64,000 bases of DNA from Diadema setosum (Eukaryota; Echinodermata; Echinoidea; Diadematoida; Diadematidae), in NCBI GenBank assembly GCA_033980235.1, contig CM067070.1, positions 1,630,478 through 1,694,477 of the forward strand. The letters run 5' to 3'. The notes beneath the pieces are model-generated. The model had not been told where the DNA came from, did no database searches, and saw nothing but the letters and a program-made list of their open reading frames with translations. A program made the position numbers and the translations under genes. Shown here in pieces: positions 33,410-44,457 of this stretch (position 1 is its first letter; every line of letters begins with the position of its first letter).

Positions 33410-34297
33410 CGTTACTATCCTGGTCTTACGCAACTCACTCGACATAACAGAAGAAAAAGCCAGCGACAAAACCAACAACAACACATGAACAATCGACCAC
33501 GACTGAAAAGAAGAAAGAACGCAATCACACACATGCACGCACACACACAAAAGTTAGGCCGCATTTGCTTCGGACAATGCAGAATGTTTAAACTCGACCG
33601 CAGGTCAAGAATCTGTTGCCTCCTTGACAATTCTGACATCAGACGAAAAATACTCCCAGAACTATCAATGCTTGTTGCCAGGCAGCGGCCACATCACAAT
33701 AGTATTGTTATATTTGTTATTCAGATCAAAATTCCCTCACTGTTTAGGGTTCTTCTCAGAATATTTACCAAAGGATCGCCTTGCAAGCTGTTTAATTATG
33801 CAAAGCCCTAATACAAGAGGTCTTCGGTAACGCGCACGTGCTGTTGCACGCTGGAGGAATGACAATGGGATCTTTTGGGGCTTCGTCACAGAGACTCTTC
33901 GATCCACGTGTGCGCGCACACTCGCCAAAGCAAGTCAAATACAGATTCTTATGTAACCTGGTCAGAGATTGGATGAACATCGGGATTGCTGTGAAGTGAA
34001 ATCCTCGTGTGCCCCCAACCCCCCATAGCATTATACATCCTGTCCAAAATTGCCGACAAAGAAAGTCTTAACGCGTCATAATAATTATGGCTGTGCCCCT
34101 CAAAACCTCGTTTCATCATATTTGTGCACTTGTTGGGTGAATAACGCTATACTCTGTTGTTATTAATGACACAGACATAATTTCCTTCCATTGGTTTATA
34201 TTTTACTCCATCAACTGATTCATTTATTACTTCATTTTTTATGGGGTTTGGTCACATATCGATATTACTACTTCTCAGTTCATACTTTTGTGGAGTA
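33410..34297. other. Upstream region of the SOUL gene, no further gene seen
   Basis: Moderate GC with several short overlapping frames on both strands but no domain or splice support. Proximal regulatory DNA is expected here. Confidence 0.4.
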
Positions 34298-34455
34298 TGT
34301 GCGTTCTTTTCAATATTCAGATAAGTTAGGAGAGTCCATTATTTTGATTTGAGTTATACATCATTTAAAAGCTTAAATTCTGCTCTTTCAGAATATGCTC
34401 TTAACTGAAGATCCATGTCTGGCGACTTTTTGTTTGTTTTGTGGTGCAGGGTCAC
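34298..34455. mobile_element. Family A MITE, copy 3 (truncated)
   Basis: Only about 160 bp of one end remains: TTAGGAGAGTCCATT, CTCTTTCAGAATATG, TGTCTGGCGACTTTTTG and GTGGTGCAGGGTCAC. Confidence 0.75.
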
Positions 34456-35204
34456 ATATATAATATGTAAAGTGTTGGAGTAACGTGCCCACTTTACTGT
34501 AGAGATAGTGCTGACAGAAAGCTGGAATAAGTAGCTTTCATGACAAGACATGTAATGTAAATTGATGGAGCAACTTGCCCATTTTACTGTACATAGAGTT
34601 TGTAGAACCAGAAAGCTGGAATCTATTCATTACCATACGATAGCTGCTTGGCACGAAGTGTATTATATAGTGCCACGATGCAACCTAAAGGTTGAATGAG
34701 CTTATGAAACAAAAGAGGTACTGCCATCCTACCGGAATAGTGGATTCAGTGGCAATGACTGGGCAGGATGGGTGCACGTCACGAGACCGACACCCACGAG
34801 TCATACAGCCCACAATTTATACAGCTCACAAGTCATACAGCCCACCACTTATATACAGCCCACGAGTTCGACACTGAGTAAATAAAGCCCAAGAGTTCGA
34901 CATCAAGTAAAATAAGCCCAGGAGTTATAGGGCTCACGAGACCGACACTATAACACGCACATAAGGCTCATGAGACCGACACTACGCATACAAGGCTCAC
35001 GAGACCGACATTACGCAAAAGAGGTTCACGAGACAGACGCTAAGACCAGGCGTCCACTAGGGCGCGGACAAGACGCGGACAAGACCCGGAATGCAAATTT
35101 GGTATTCCGCACTCCTTCGGCAACCTGTCCGCACGTTCCTGAACGTGTCCGCTCACTGTCCTAAACATGTCCGGGCGCTTCCGCACCTTCGGGAGAGAGA
35201 AAAA

Positions 35205-35250
35205 TTTCCGCGTCCAAATTTTGATCGAGACCAAAATTTGGACGCGGAAA
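35205..35250. repeat. Perfect 19-bp-arm hairpin
   Basis: TTTCCGCGTCCAAATTTTG at 35205-35223 is exactly inverted at 35232-35250 with an 8-nt loop. It lies near the left end of the 4 kb element. Confidence 0.9.
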
Positions 35251-36740
35251 TGAACTTCCTGACACCTTCGGCGACTTGTCCTGATGATGTCCTGAGGATG
35301 TCCCGCTTGTCCGGAACCCTTCCGCTCCTTCCGCACACGATACGGAAAGAATCCCGCGGTGTGGGGAAGCTTCGCGAATGAAAGCGGAAGACACCAGGAA
35401 TGTTTTAGGACAGCGCGGAGCCGATGCGGATCTATATATCCAAGTGTCCGGAACCGATGCGGAAATTTTGTGATCCAGACACAAAAATGTCGACACTTTC
35501 CGCGAGCGTCATGCCAATGAAACGCAAAATGAGCAAGAAGGGAGGCAAGGCCCCCATGCAAATATCCCCATCACAGGCACACCTTTCGTCTAGTTATGAA
35601 GAACAGGTAAATCTAAGGAATTTCCCGTCCCAGAAGGCAAAGAAAAAAGTAGTAGAGACTGTGCAAAAAGCAACCAGAAAGAAGTGAAATCAGCCCCCTA
35701 ACTTCCTAGTAAGTTTATGTTGTTTTGTTCTTTTCAGAAATTATTTTTCATCTGAGTGACTTTCCTGGTTCCTATTTCTTATTATGGTACATTTTCCTTT
35801 ATGTTGTTTTCGTATTTTATTTGCAAACAAACTAGGTTGTCCCATGTGACAGCCCAGCTGAAAAATCACAAAAGTAGGTGGAAGTACACTCAGAAAAAAA
35901 AAGCATAATTTTTTGGGCTAAATGTTAATGTATTATATAAACATGAACAAGTTGTTATTCATACGTAAATGCTTGTTAATGATACAACATATTAGAACAA
36001 AAGACAAATTCATCACACTAAAAAGCATGAATTCAATTGCAAAGATATACCTGTTGTCTCATTACAATGTAATATCTTTGAAGCCCAAAATAACAATGAA
36101 GGCTAAAGATGATGGAGGAAAATGAAGAATTTTCTGTCAATTCAAAATTCAAGCGAAATGAGAGAAAAAAGCAATGAATTATGAACTCGAAAAAGTGTTA
36201 CATTTCTGTCTTTCTTTTCTTTCCTTTTTTTTTTTTGCTGAGTGTATATATGGAAGTACACACTAAGCATCACAAATTATTTCGCAAATACTCTTTACCT
36301 GAATGATTTTCGTAGTTGTTATTACCTAATAATTTTATCTTCTCTTTTTGTTTTAGTTGAAAAATAAACTCGATTGTCCAATTTGACAGCCCAGCTGACC
36401 GCCCCCCCCCCCCCCAAGTAAATTAAAGTAGGTTGAAAATATTTCCCCATTTTTACAATTCATTGACAATAGGCTAGTAAGCTCTAAGCATGAAAAAAAA
36501 ATTCTCGGACTTGAATCATTGCAAAATGTTCAAAAGTGATTAAAATAATAGAGAATTAGAGATGCACAAGAGTAAACATGAGAGAAAGAAAAACAAATTT
36601 AATGATTAGGATCATTTTGGCATGCTCTGCAGAAGTATCAGACAAAACATGTTTATACTTCACGATGGATAAAGCACAGGTCTAGAAAAAGGGAATAAAG
36701 AATATATATATGTATATATATATATATAAGTAATAAAAAT

Positions 36741-36825
36741 GCAACAAAGTTCATGCTGTATTCACCAACGGTTTATTTCTTGTGAAGAAATAAACCGTTG
36801 GTGAATACAGCATGAACTTTGTTGC
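36741..36825. repeat. Perfect 41-bp-arm hairpin with 3-nt loop
   Basis: Arms 36741-36781 and 36785-36825 are exact reverse complements around GTG. Pairing continues outward about 13 more bases with two mismatches (36728-36838). It is flanked by TA-rich sequence within the 4 kb element. Confidence 0.95.
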
Positions 36826-37330
36826 AGTTTTGTTACTTATCATTTTATCTTGCCAACACGTGGACTACCTTATCAACACTTATATCTATCTATCTATATA
36901 TACACATATATATATATATGTATAAACATTTATATTTTCATGTATATTATATATATATATATATATATAAATGGTTCAAAAAGTTTGCGAATATCATCCA
37001 TGTGACTGTAGGCAGAGAAAAGATTGTCCTCCCAGATGAGAAAAAAAAATGAGTCGTCAGCCGACATGCAGACAATCCTATTCTTCGACTTTTGGTGGTC
37101 ACATTTATAAAATAGTATTGACCAATCATATCAATATTATATCAGCAGCTATCCTGCGGAATCACAACAAGGAGCATCAATGACGGCTAGCAGTCAAATG
37201 AGGAAAAGTCAAAGTCAGCGCCAAATATATACCTTTCCATTTTCCTGGTATTGTCCGCAGTTTGTCCGCATGCCTAACTTGTGTTGTCCGGAAGGCATCC
37301 TGATTGTCCGCGTTCATTCCTGGTGTAATC

Positions 37331-38748
37331 TTAAGGCGGTGTCACACCTGTCCGGGCAAGCTACGCGGGCTTGTGGCGAGGAGGTAGTTTAAAGCACGTA
37401 GAAGATTTTCCGCGGGCGGACAAGAATGTTTGCAATTTTCGCACTTGTTTCTTACTTACTAGACGCGTGCTACTTAGCTTCTACTTGCGTGCGTTCCGTG
37501 TGACTCGCGTGAGAGCTTTGAAACCGATCCATTTTCTGTTGCGAGCGACTTACGGGGATTGCGAAGTACCTGCTTTGGAGTTGCCTGTGAGGTGCTACCG
37601 GTAAGGGTTTCCTACTTGTGTTCTGCGCGTACCTCTACGGGCAGCTCCCGTGACTCTTCCGGAACAAGTTTTGAGCATGCTCAAGGCCTTGTCATACCGT
37701 ATCTGGGGAAGTTTTGCGGCTTGACTTGCGGGGAAACAAATTTGCTACCCGGAGCTCTCCGCAGATGGCCCGAACTTGACAGTACCTAGCACTTATCTCG
37801 TCCTTAGTTGCCCGAAGGTGCGCACGCTAGTCCAATTTTCCCGCAGCAAAGTTTTGAGCATGACCAAAACTATTTCCGGATGAGTCGCGAGGATTGCCCG
37901 AAGAGTTCCACGCAGAACACCCGTAGGAGGGCCGTAGCCGCCGCAATTCACAGGCATTTGACCCACTTGAAGTAGGTAAGTTGCCCGCTGATCTATGCCT
38001 ATGTGAAGGGAGTGCGTGCCATTTGTGGGCTCATTCTCTTCTTTGTCCTCTGTCCTCTGTGGCGTCGAGGACTACCTGGTCCCTTTCGGACAGGACTTCA
38101 TCCGCCGAATGGACTTCAGCAGCAATTTGATGCATTTGCTGTTAATTTTCCGGGCTTTGTGGCTGTCCATCCACTGGACGTTCTCTGCCCTTGTGCACTT
38201 TCCGTCTACGGGGCATCTTCACTTCTTGAAAGCTAGTTGACAAATTATTGTTTGCCCATCCACTCGAACCAGCCTATTGTTCAGGCTAGCACTCACCTCG
38301 CAGGCGACTAGTACGCAGATAACACGCAGTTGTGGCGCAGGTACTTCGCAGAGCCCGTATGTCGCCCGTAACTGACATAAAAGAAGCTATCACGAAGCTA
38401 TCACGTGACACCCACGCGCCTAGCATGCAGTTCAACGGAATACACGCAAGAAGGACTTAGGTATCACGCGTTTATCATGTAATACCCACGCCAAACTCGC
38501 CCTAAACCTTGTCCGGCCGCAGAAATTATTCTGCGTGCTGAAAAATGTCCATACGCAATAAGCCCGCTTAGCTGGTGTGACAGGGCCTTTTTTGGCAGCG
38601 GGTAAATAGAGCCAGCGTGCGCACCTCCGGGTAACTAGTTTTGAGATACATGCTAGGTACTGTCATGTGCGGGTCATCTGCGGGGACCTACGGATAGCAA
38701 AAATGTTCTTCGGAAGTCGCACGCAAGGCTGGTGTGACACGGCCTTTA
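37331..38748. mobile_element. GC-rich foldback element with GGTGTCACACC ends
   Basis: It starts TTAAGGCGGTGTCACACC and ends with the inverted GGTGTGACACGGCCTTTA. A further GGTGTGACAGGGCCTTTT lies at 38573-38591. Internal segment 37755-37830 (CCGCAGATGGCCCG, GACAGTACCTAGCA, GGTGCGCACGCT) recurs inverted at 38600-38690, so the arms are long. It is strikingly CpG-rich against its surroundings and has no recognised coding sequence. Confidence 0.6.
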
Positions 38749-38832
38749 GATGTTTCCGCGCTGCCCGGCTGCGATTAGCATATTCCGAGGTATTTCGCGC
38801 CCTTCCGGAGTGATTCCTAGGAATGTCCGCAG

Positions 38833-38880
38833 TCAGTCCGCGGACAGTCCGCGGACAGTCCGCGGACAGTCCGCGGACAA
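38833..38880. repeat. 11-bp tandem repeat of CAGTCCGCGGA
   Basis: Four consecutive copies, each containing the palindrome CCGCGG, near the right end of the 4 kb element. Confidence 0.95.
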
Positions 38881-39325
38881 TCCTAGGAATGTCCCAGGAC
38901 AAGCCGATTTACAAAGTTATTCCTCGTCTGTCGCGGACAGGATGCTGAAATGACAAAATTTGCTTCCGCAACCCTTCCGGAGCTTGTCCGCGCCCAAGTG
39001 GACGTCCGCCCTAAGCAAAGAAGGCCCACGAGACCGACAGGATGAACAGCGCCACCTAAAGACCAATAAATATTGTATAGGGTGTCCTGAAAATGGCATA
39101 AGAAGATTATTATGAGAGATGGAAAAGAAGATTTGCCAGGGTGTATCTCTATCAGTTGCCCCCAGCCCCCTAAATGATCAGGATCTTTAATTGTGTTTAC
39201 ATGGATGTGTGTTTGTGAAAAAAAAAATGAACAAAATTCAGTAAAAGTGTGCAACAGATCTTTCCATAATAAACCCGCGAGGCTGTTGATTTAGTATTAA
39301 CTAGAACAAATAACGTGATCGTCTA

Positions 39326-39688
39326 TTAAAGGGATGGTACAGTATTGATGTAGATGAAAAAAAAAAATTGCGAGATACCAAGAAAACATTTATCATAGTA
39401 CGGAGCATACCATTTTAAGATTAATTCAAATTTCATTTGATGAAAATCGGGTTTGGAATGACTGAAACATCCAAAAACAAAGTAAAACAAAGCGACCGTA
39501 ATGAAGTGCGGGTCCCACACTTTATTAGAATCGCTCTTTCTTGATATCGCAGCAATTTCAAAACCAATTTTCATCAAATAAATGTTGAATTCCTAACAGA
39601 ATTGCGTGTTCTTTCATATTTCATTATCTCACCAAAAATGTTAGAAACCTAAAATTAGATCTCAACCAAAACTCTACGATCCCTTTAA
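39326..39688. mobile_element. TTAA-bounded MITE, family D copy 2
   Basis: The left end is TTAAAGGGATGGTACAGT and the right end TCTACGATCCCTTTAA. The interior GAAAATCGGGTTTGGAATG and CCAATTTTCATCAAATAAA match 20458-20851. It is inserted within FB2. Confidence 0.75.
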
Positions 39689-40731
39689 GGCAGCGTTAGG
39701 GATTCGGAAAAAAAACAAGATGCATCCATTCAAACAGCTATTGTCTTTCACGAAAAAAAAAGGTACTGTTTGGAGGACAATAGCACAAGCCACAAATCGA
39801 GGTGAATCCCTGCGATATAAAACGTTTTAATCAGTTGAATTACATTATAGTTACAGAGAAAATCACATATAAGATCTTGCTCCAAAACGTCTAAGCAGGA
39901 GGGTAGGATATCTGATATAGCCTAAGTAACTATAGTGAATTGAGAAAGGAAGAGGTAAAAAGTACATCCTGTCCATCTTCTAGCTAAAAACTGGGAAAGC
40001 ATATTAAAAATAGCACGATGACATTATCAAAGCTCTAAACTTAATCCATACGTGCATCGTTCTTGTCCTCTTTTATTAATTTATTTGTGTTTTGTGTCTT
40101 CTTTTTTTTTGGGGGGGGGGGGTGAAGAATGTAATTCTCTTTTTTTAATTGAAAACAATGTCGCTCCCTGACAGACCTGCCCACCTAGAAGTATGTAGAA
40201 GTACATATTTATTTGATGTCGTTCATATAAATGGTTACCATCTGTCACTTGATAGCGTGACGAAATTGCACCCGCCAGTATGTTATTTTTTTTTTTTCGT
40301 TCATGGAACACCCTGTACAGGTAATTGACATGTAGATGGCGCTGTTTATCCTGTCAGTCTCGTGGGCCTTCTTTGCCTACTGTCGGTCTTTGTGGGCTTT
40401 CTTTGATTGATGTCGGTCTCGTGAGCCTTTTTTGCTTAGTGTCGGTCTCGTGGGCCTTCTTTGCCTAGTGTCGGTCTCTTGGGCTTTCTTTGCTTTACAT
40501 ACTGTCGGTCTCGTGAGCCTTTATTGCTTAGTGTCGGTCTCGTGGGCTGTGTTTGCATAGTGTCGGTCTTATGAGCCTTTTGTGCGTTTTGTCGAACTCA
40601 TGAACTGTATGACTCCTGAGCCGTATAATTCGTGGGCTGTATGACTCATGAACCTATTATTGATGTCGGTCTCGTGGACCGTATGACTCGTGGGTGTCGG
40701 TCTCGTGGGATGACCCCGTTGCAATGACTGG

Positions 40732-40891
40732 ATAGTGACTTAGGAACACCACATTAAAGTGGCTGGTATTGTTCTATGTTACTTTGAAGTTTGCCACCTT
40801 GTGATGCCGTACAAAGAACCAGTGAAAGTACAGCATACATGTACAATGCTTTCTTAATCTCCCTTTCTTTCTTCCCCATCTCTCCCTCTGC

Positions 40892-40930
<39 letters not shown>

Positions 40931-41923
40931 CTTACCATTCATGGTCAGTTTTTGTATAAAGTTTTTGTATAAAGTTTCTTTGAGAAGGGTTAGTCAGGAA
41001 AGCTTGGGTATGATGGAAGAGATGAGTATTATTGGATAGTTACAGCAGGAAAGTGGAGTTGATATTTCTGTTCGGAGTCTCTCTCCCCATAGAGCCCTGT
41101 GAAATGGAAGAACGTATTCCAGTTTCTCCGAGACCAAGTTGTTATACTTAAATGTCTTGATGGAGAAACTCAACGTTTTACATCTACACGAAGTCCCGTC
41201 CTGACATAACTAAGTCATGTCCACCGTACATAAGTTCAAAGTTGATTAGATGTTTTGAATGATATTCTGTGGACGCTTTGCTGTACATTCTAAACGGTCT
41301 GTTATATGTTGGTCGATCTAAGGGGGAGTCAAATGACAACTTCGTGCTTTGTGGACCAGACATGCAGCTTTCAGAATTTGCAACAAGCCCGAAGTAACCT
41401 TCATTGGGACAAAGACCCACCCCCCCCCCCAACTGTGAGTCAACTCAACGCAGATGTCTTCTGATCATCAATCGCAGACCCTCTTCACTTCATGAACTGA
41501 GCGCTCCAACGAGATTCGCCATCAGTTAGCATGTTAATTCGACCGCGAGGACTGTATCTGTGAGCATTTCGCGCGAATATTGAATGGCAGAGACCCAATC
41601 CCCTTTCACTGAATATCAGAGTGGAATTATATGTAAGTACATTCTTAGCGAGGTTATCTCTGACTGTCATTTGTATAGTTACTCTTTTCTATTTTTCATG
41701 GTACAAGGAGAGCAAACTGGCTGCTCTGATGTTTGAGTTTGAATAAATCTCAACGCCAAGAAGGTGATCAATGTAATTCAATGTGTATATCTTTGTCACT
41801 GCTCTTACGCCCACATATTTGGTTTGTTTGATGTTTTTGTGTGTTATATCCATTTGGATGAATTCGGGGTGAGAATGAGCCATCCTGACAAGTGACTTTC
41901 TTCTACACTAACTTCCCCTGTAT

Positions 41924-41971
<48 letters not shown>

Positions 41972-42560
41972 TATATATATACACGTGTATAAATTATTAT
42001 GTGAAATGCAGCCCTTGTATGATGTTTAAATGCAGATTATCAAATCGGCCATGACCAAAGTGATATTAAACTACACTGTATAAGAACAACTTTGCACGCA
42101 TGCAAACACTTATATCTTCACGCTTTCAACCTTTATGCTAGATAACACAGATATTACTTTTTTTTTGTCCGTCCTAATGTCTTCTTCGGGTATGGGTACG
42201 CAACAGTTCTAATAATGTTGTAGCGTTTGGTATTCAAATTCATATCGATTTAAAAAGAGCCGTATCTTGTGAATTAAGGCCACATATTTTTTTTTCATTT
42301 CGTCGACAAGAATAAAGCACAACATCTACAATGTGCATGCTGTGTATCCGGTTTTTATTGGTGATCTTGGAAATATAGTACTGAGATGTTGACATCTACT
42401 TCAGTTTTCCATGTGTGATTGTATTCTATATTCTTACGTTGATTGCTCATCCAAAACTTTTTACATGTAGTATGATAGCTTTTGTCAGTTTCTAGAGTTA
42501 TCTACTTCGAATCCATATCATGCACTGATTGTACCATGATGAATAAATTTTGTTACCTAA
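40732..42560. other. Intergenic, with an unrecognised minus-strand frame
   Basis: There is a CT run at 40891-40928 and a CA run at 41930-41972. On the minus strand an open stretch (about 41423-41184) encodes CPNEGYFGLVANSESCMSG ... NFELMYGGHDLVMSGRDFV and stops. It is preceded by a possible acceptor (GACTCACAG). It has more coding-like composition than its surroundings, but I do not recognise it and found no partner exon. Confidence 0.3.
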
Positions 42561-42959
42561 AAATAATAGAAAACGAACTTATGAATTACATTTATCAACC
42601 AATGCATGAACATAACTTCTCAAGATACGTAAGTCGATCTTGATAAAAATATTTGATGACAAACATTCATTTTTGATAAACATAATAACTCACGAAACCA
42701 GATTTTAGGCCCTACAAGCCAAATTCCAGTTCGGCTGTGTAATGTAAAAAAACACATTGATGTTAAGATCAAATTTAAGAAATCCCGATTCTATATTCGT
42801 AAGCTCTGGAGTGATAGTTAAATTGTTCGTTCGTTCTTTCGTTCGTATTCATTTTGCTTTTTACATCAAATAGAAATGCATTACATCGGGGTGACAAAAA
42901 AAAAAACATAACCAAATGACAAAAGAACAATACAAAAGTGCAGTTTATACCACAATGTC

Positions 42960-43375
42960 ACGCAAAATGTCATATCCCGAAAGTGACTCAAGGTATTATC
43001 ATGAAATTTAGTACATGATTAAGAAATATTAATACAAGCTTTAACTGACAGTGATTCTATTTGGAATTTAAGATTAATTCATACGGTCAAAGGCCATGCT
43101 GAAATGCAAACAATTTACTATTATTTTGATACTGAAATAACACATTTCTCAATACCTTTGAAATCACTCAATGCATAGACTTATAAAAAGGTGAAAACTC
43201 AAGTAAAATCCCGCAAATCCCCAAATACACGTACCTGCACGCTATGATAATACAGATAACCTAGTTCAAGGAAGTGAACATTCAACGCATTTGTGACAAA
43301 CCTGTCTTTTCAATATTTTGCCAGTTATGTGAAGCTGTCATCATACATTGTCAATACATTGTACGAGAGACCTAT
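42960..43375. repeat. Fragment related to the 343-1434 element
   Basis: It shares GACAGTGATT, GGTCAAAGGCCA, AATCCCCAAATACA and GAACATTCAAC...CATTTGTGACAAAC with 1100-1340, in the same order and orientation. It lies just beyond the 3' end of the first TRAF-like gene. Confidence 0.65.
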
Positions 43376-43446
43376 TAACGGCATGACCTAAAAGAGTCAG
43401 GTGTAAGTTTATCAACTTTCTTTCCGTTGGAATTGACATTCAATAT

Positions 43447-44457
43447 TCAGACGAGCACATTGTGTTGAGTTAATGTCTTGTCAACTCTCTCGTCCACCAG
43501 GATTGTGATTGTCAGCAAGCCTTTATCGAGGTAATTGAGGGTTCCATCTTCCACACTGCTGATTGGTATCAGCTTGTAAATGAACGCGCCTCCGTCGAAC
43601 ATGGCCACCTTCTCGATGGCTTCCGATTGATCGTCTTGGTTTTCAACACTGACTTTCACCCGACACTTGAGCGAACTGCCGACGGCGCCGAGGGATTCGC
43701 GGACGTCCACCAGGGTCAAAGAGAGATGGCTCCCCTCCCCAGAACCGATTCCTTTGAGGTGGAGTTCGGCCTGCAGCTTGCTTGAGCATCTCAGGTCGAA
43801 CTGAGGTGAGAGCTTCAACTCCGAGTACGGAACTACCCACGAAAAAGCAGTTACTGTGGTTTGCTTGGCAGCATCTCTGCTTGAATGAAGACCGGATGCA
43901 GTCGACAAATGGGGATCATATTTTCCAGCCAACAAGTCTTGAAGCATGACTTCAACGTTTTTCAGTCTGCCGTCTACCATCTGACACCACTTGTTCATCT
44001 TGGTAGCATACCTGCTGTGACCTTCTTTCACACTATTTATTCTCTTACTATTTGTCTGACTTTTTTCAAAGGCCATGTCTAGTGAAGAGGATAAAGGCCA
44101 GTTCCCTGTAGACACCCCTGGAGATGCACCGCTGCAGCTTACCTCGGAAGCTGTACTTTTTGGCAGTGACCCAACACCTGAACCGCGACGTGATGAGTCA
44201 AGTGAAATTGAGAAGATTCCTCCATCTCGAGTATCGCATTGATTGTTCGGCCAGCCACCATCGTTAAAGATAGGTGAGTCCGCTGGAAATAACTCTGCAG
44301 TTTTCTCTACTAGCTGACATGATCCTGCGACTTCATTAATATTAGAGAGCGACTGCTCATCATCAAACACAAAAAGCTGAAGTTCCTTTTCCCTGTTTCC
44401 TTCTGATTTCTTGTTATTTTCTTTCTTATCATCTGCCATCGTTGAAATGTCAGTCAT
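43447..44457 (-). CDS. TRAF/MATH-domain protein, copy 1 (up to 336 aa)
   Basis: A single-exon coding region. Residues 1-127 are acidic and serine-rich (ELFPADSPIFND, RDGGIFSISLDSS). Residues ~128-178 are charged and helix-prone (KMNKWCQMVDGRLKNVEVML), as in the coil before a TRAF domain. Residues ~205-325 fit the TRAF-C/MATH fold: FSWVVPYSEL, then FDLRCSSKLQAELHLKGIG, GSHLSLTLVDVRE, CRVKVSVENQDDQ, FDGGAFIYKLIPISSVEDG and NYLDKGLLTITILVDERV. No RING or zinc finger is present, so it is TRAF-domain-only; adaptor or receptor-tail binding is inferred. A splice acceptor (CTCTTTTTTAG) lies at 44470-44471, after a 5' exon. Two start codons are possible: the second (44439, MADD) matches the start of copy 2 and is favoured. 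It has a 10-residue C-terminal extension that copy 2 lacks. Confidence 0.8.
   Translation of the reverse strand: MTDISTMADDKKENNKKSEGNREKELQLFVFDDEQSLSNINEVAGSCQLVEKTAELFPADSPIFNDGGWPNNQCDTRDGGIFSISLDSSRRGSGVGSLPKSTASEVSCSGASPGVSTGNWPLSSSLDMAFEKSQTNSKRINSVKEGHSRYATKMNKWCQMVDGRLKNVEVMLQDLLAGKYDPHLSTASGLHSSRDAAKQTTVTAFSWVVPYSELKLSPQFDLRCSSKLQAELHLKGIGSGEGSHLSLTLVDVRESLGAVGSSLKCRVKVSVENQDDQSEAIEKVAMFDGGAFIYKLIPISSVEDGTLNYLDKGLLTITILVDERVDKTLTQHNVLV

Larger units (their letters stand above)
35045..39010. mobile_element. 4 kb GC-rich element nested in the FB2 left array
   Basis: Terminal inverted repeats: left GGCGTCCACTAGGGCGCGG and right, read inverted, GACGTCCACTTGGGCGCGG, then GACAAG on both. 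The array word CTAAG is present on each side (35040-35044 and 39011-39015), so the insertion split an array unit and duplicated about 5 bp. Both ends are rich in TTGTCCGC/GCGGACA words. A small basic frame (35511-35687, ending KKVVETVQKATRKK) is not recognised. No full transposase is seen, so it is probably non-autonomous. Confidence 0.65.
34763..40720. mobile_element. 6 kb composite foldback element with tandem-array ends (FB2)
   Basis: The direct repeat GCAATGACTGG lies immediately outside both ends (34752-34762 and 40721-40731), as expected of a target-site duplication. The left end (34779-35044) is an array of CACGAGACCGACACT, CACGAGTCATACAGCC and related units. The right end (40340-40715) is a longer array of the same units inverted. 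Both arrays read GAGACCGACACCCACGAGTC at their outer edge. Array sequence resumes at 39011-39060 after a nested element. No transposase is visible. The form matches TU-like foldback transposons described in sea urchins. Confidence 0.7.

Noticed and set aside
35040..35561. 173-aa minus-strand open frame
   Set aside because: It is produced by the GC-rich inverted GCGGACA words at the end of the 4 kb element; no domain is recognisable.
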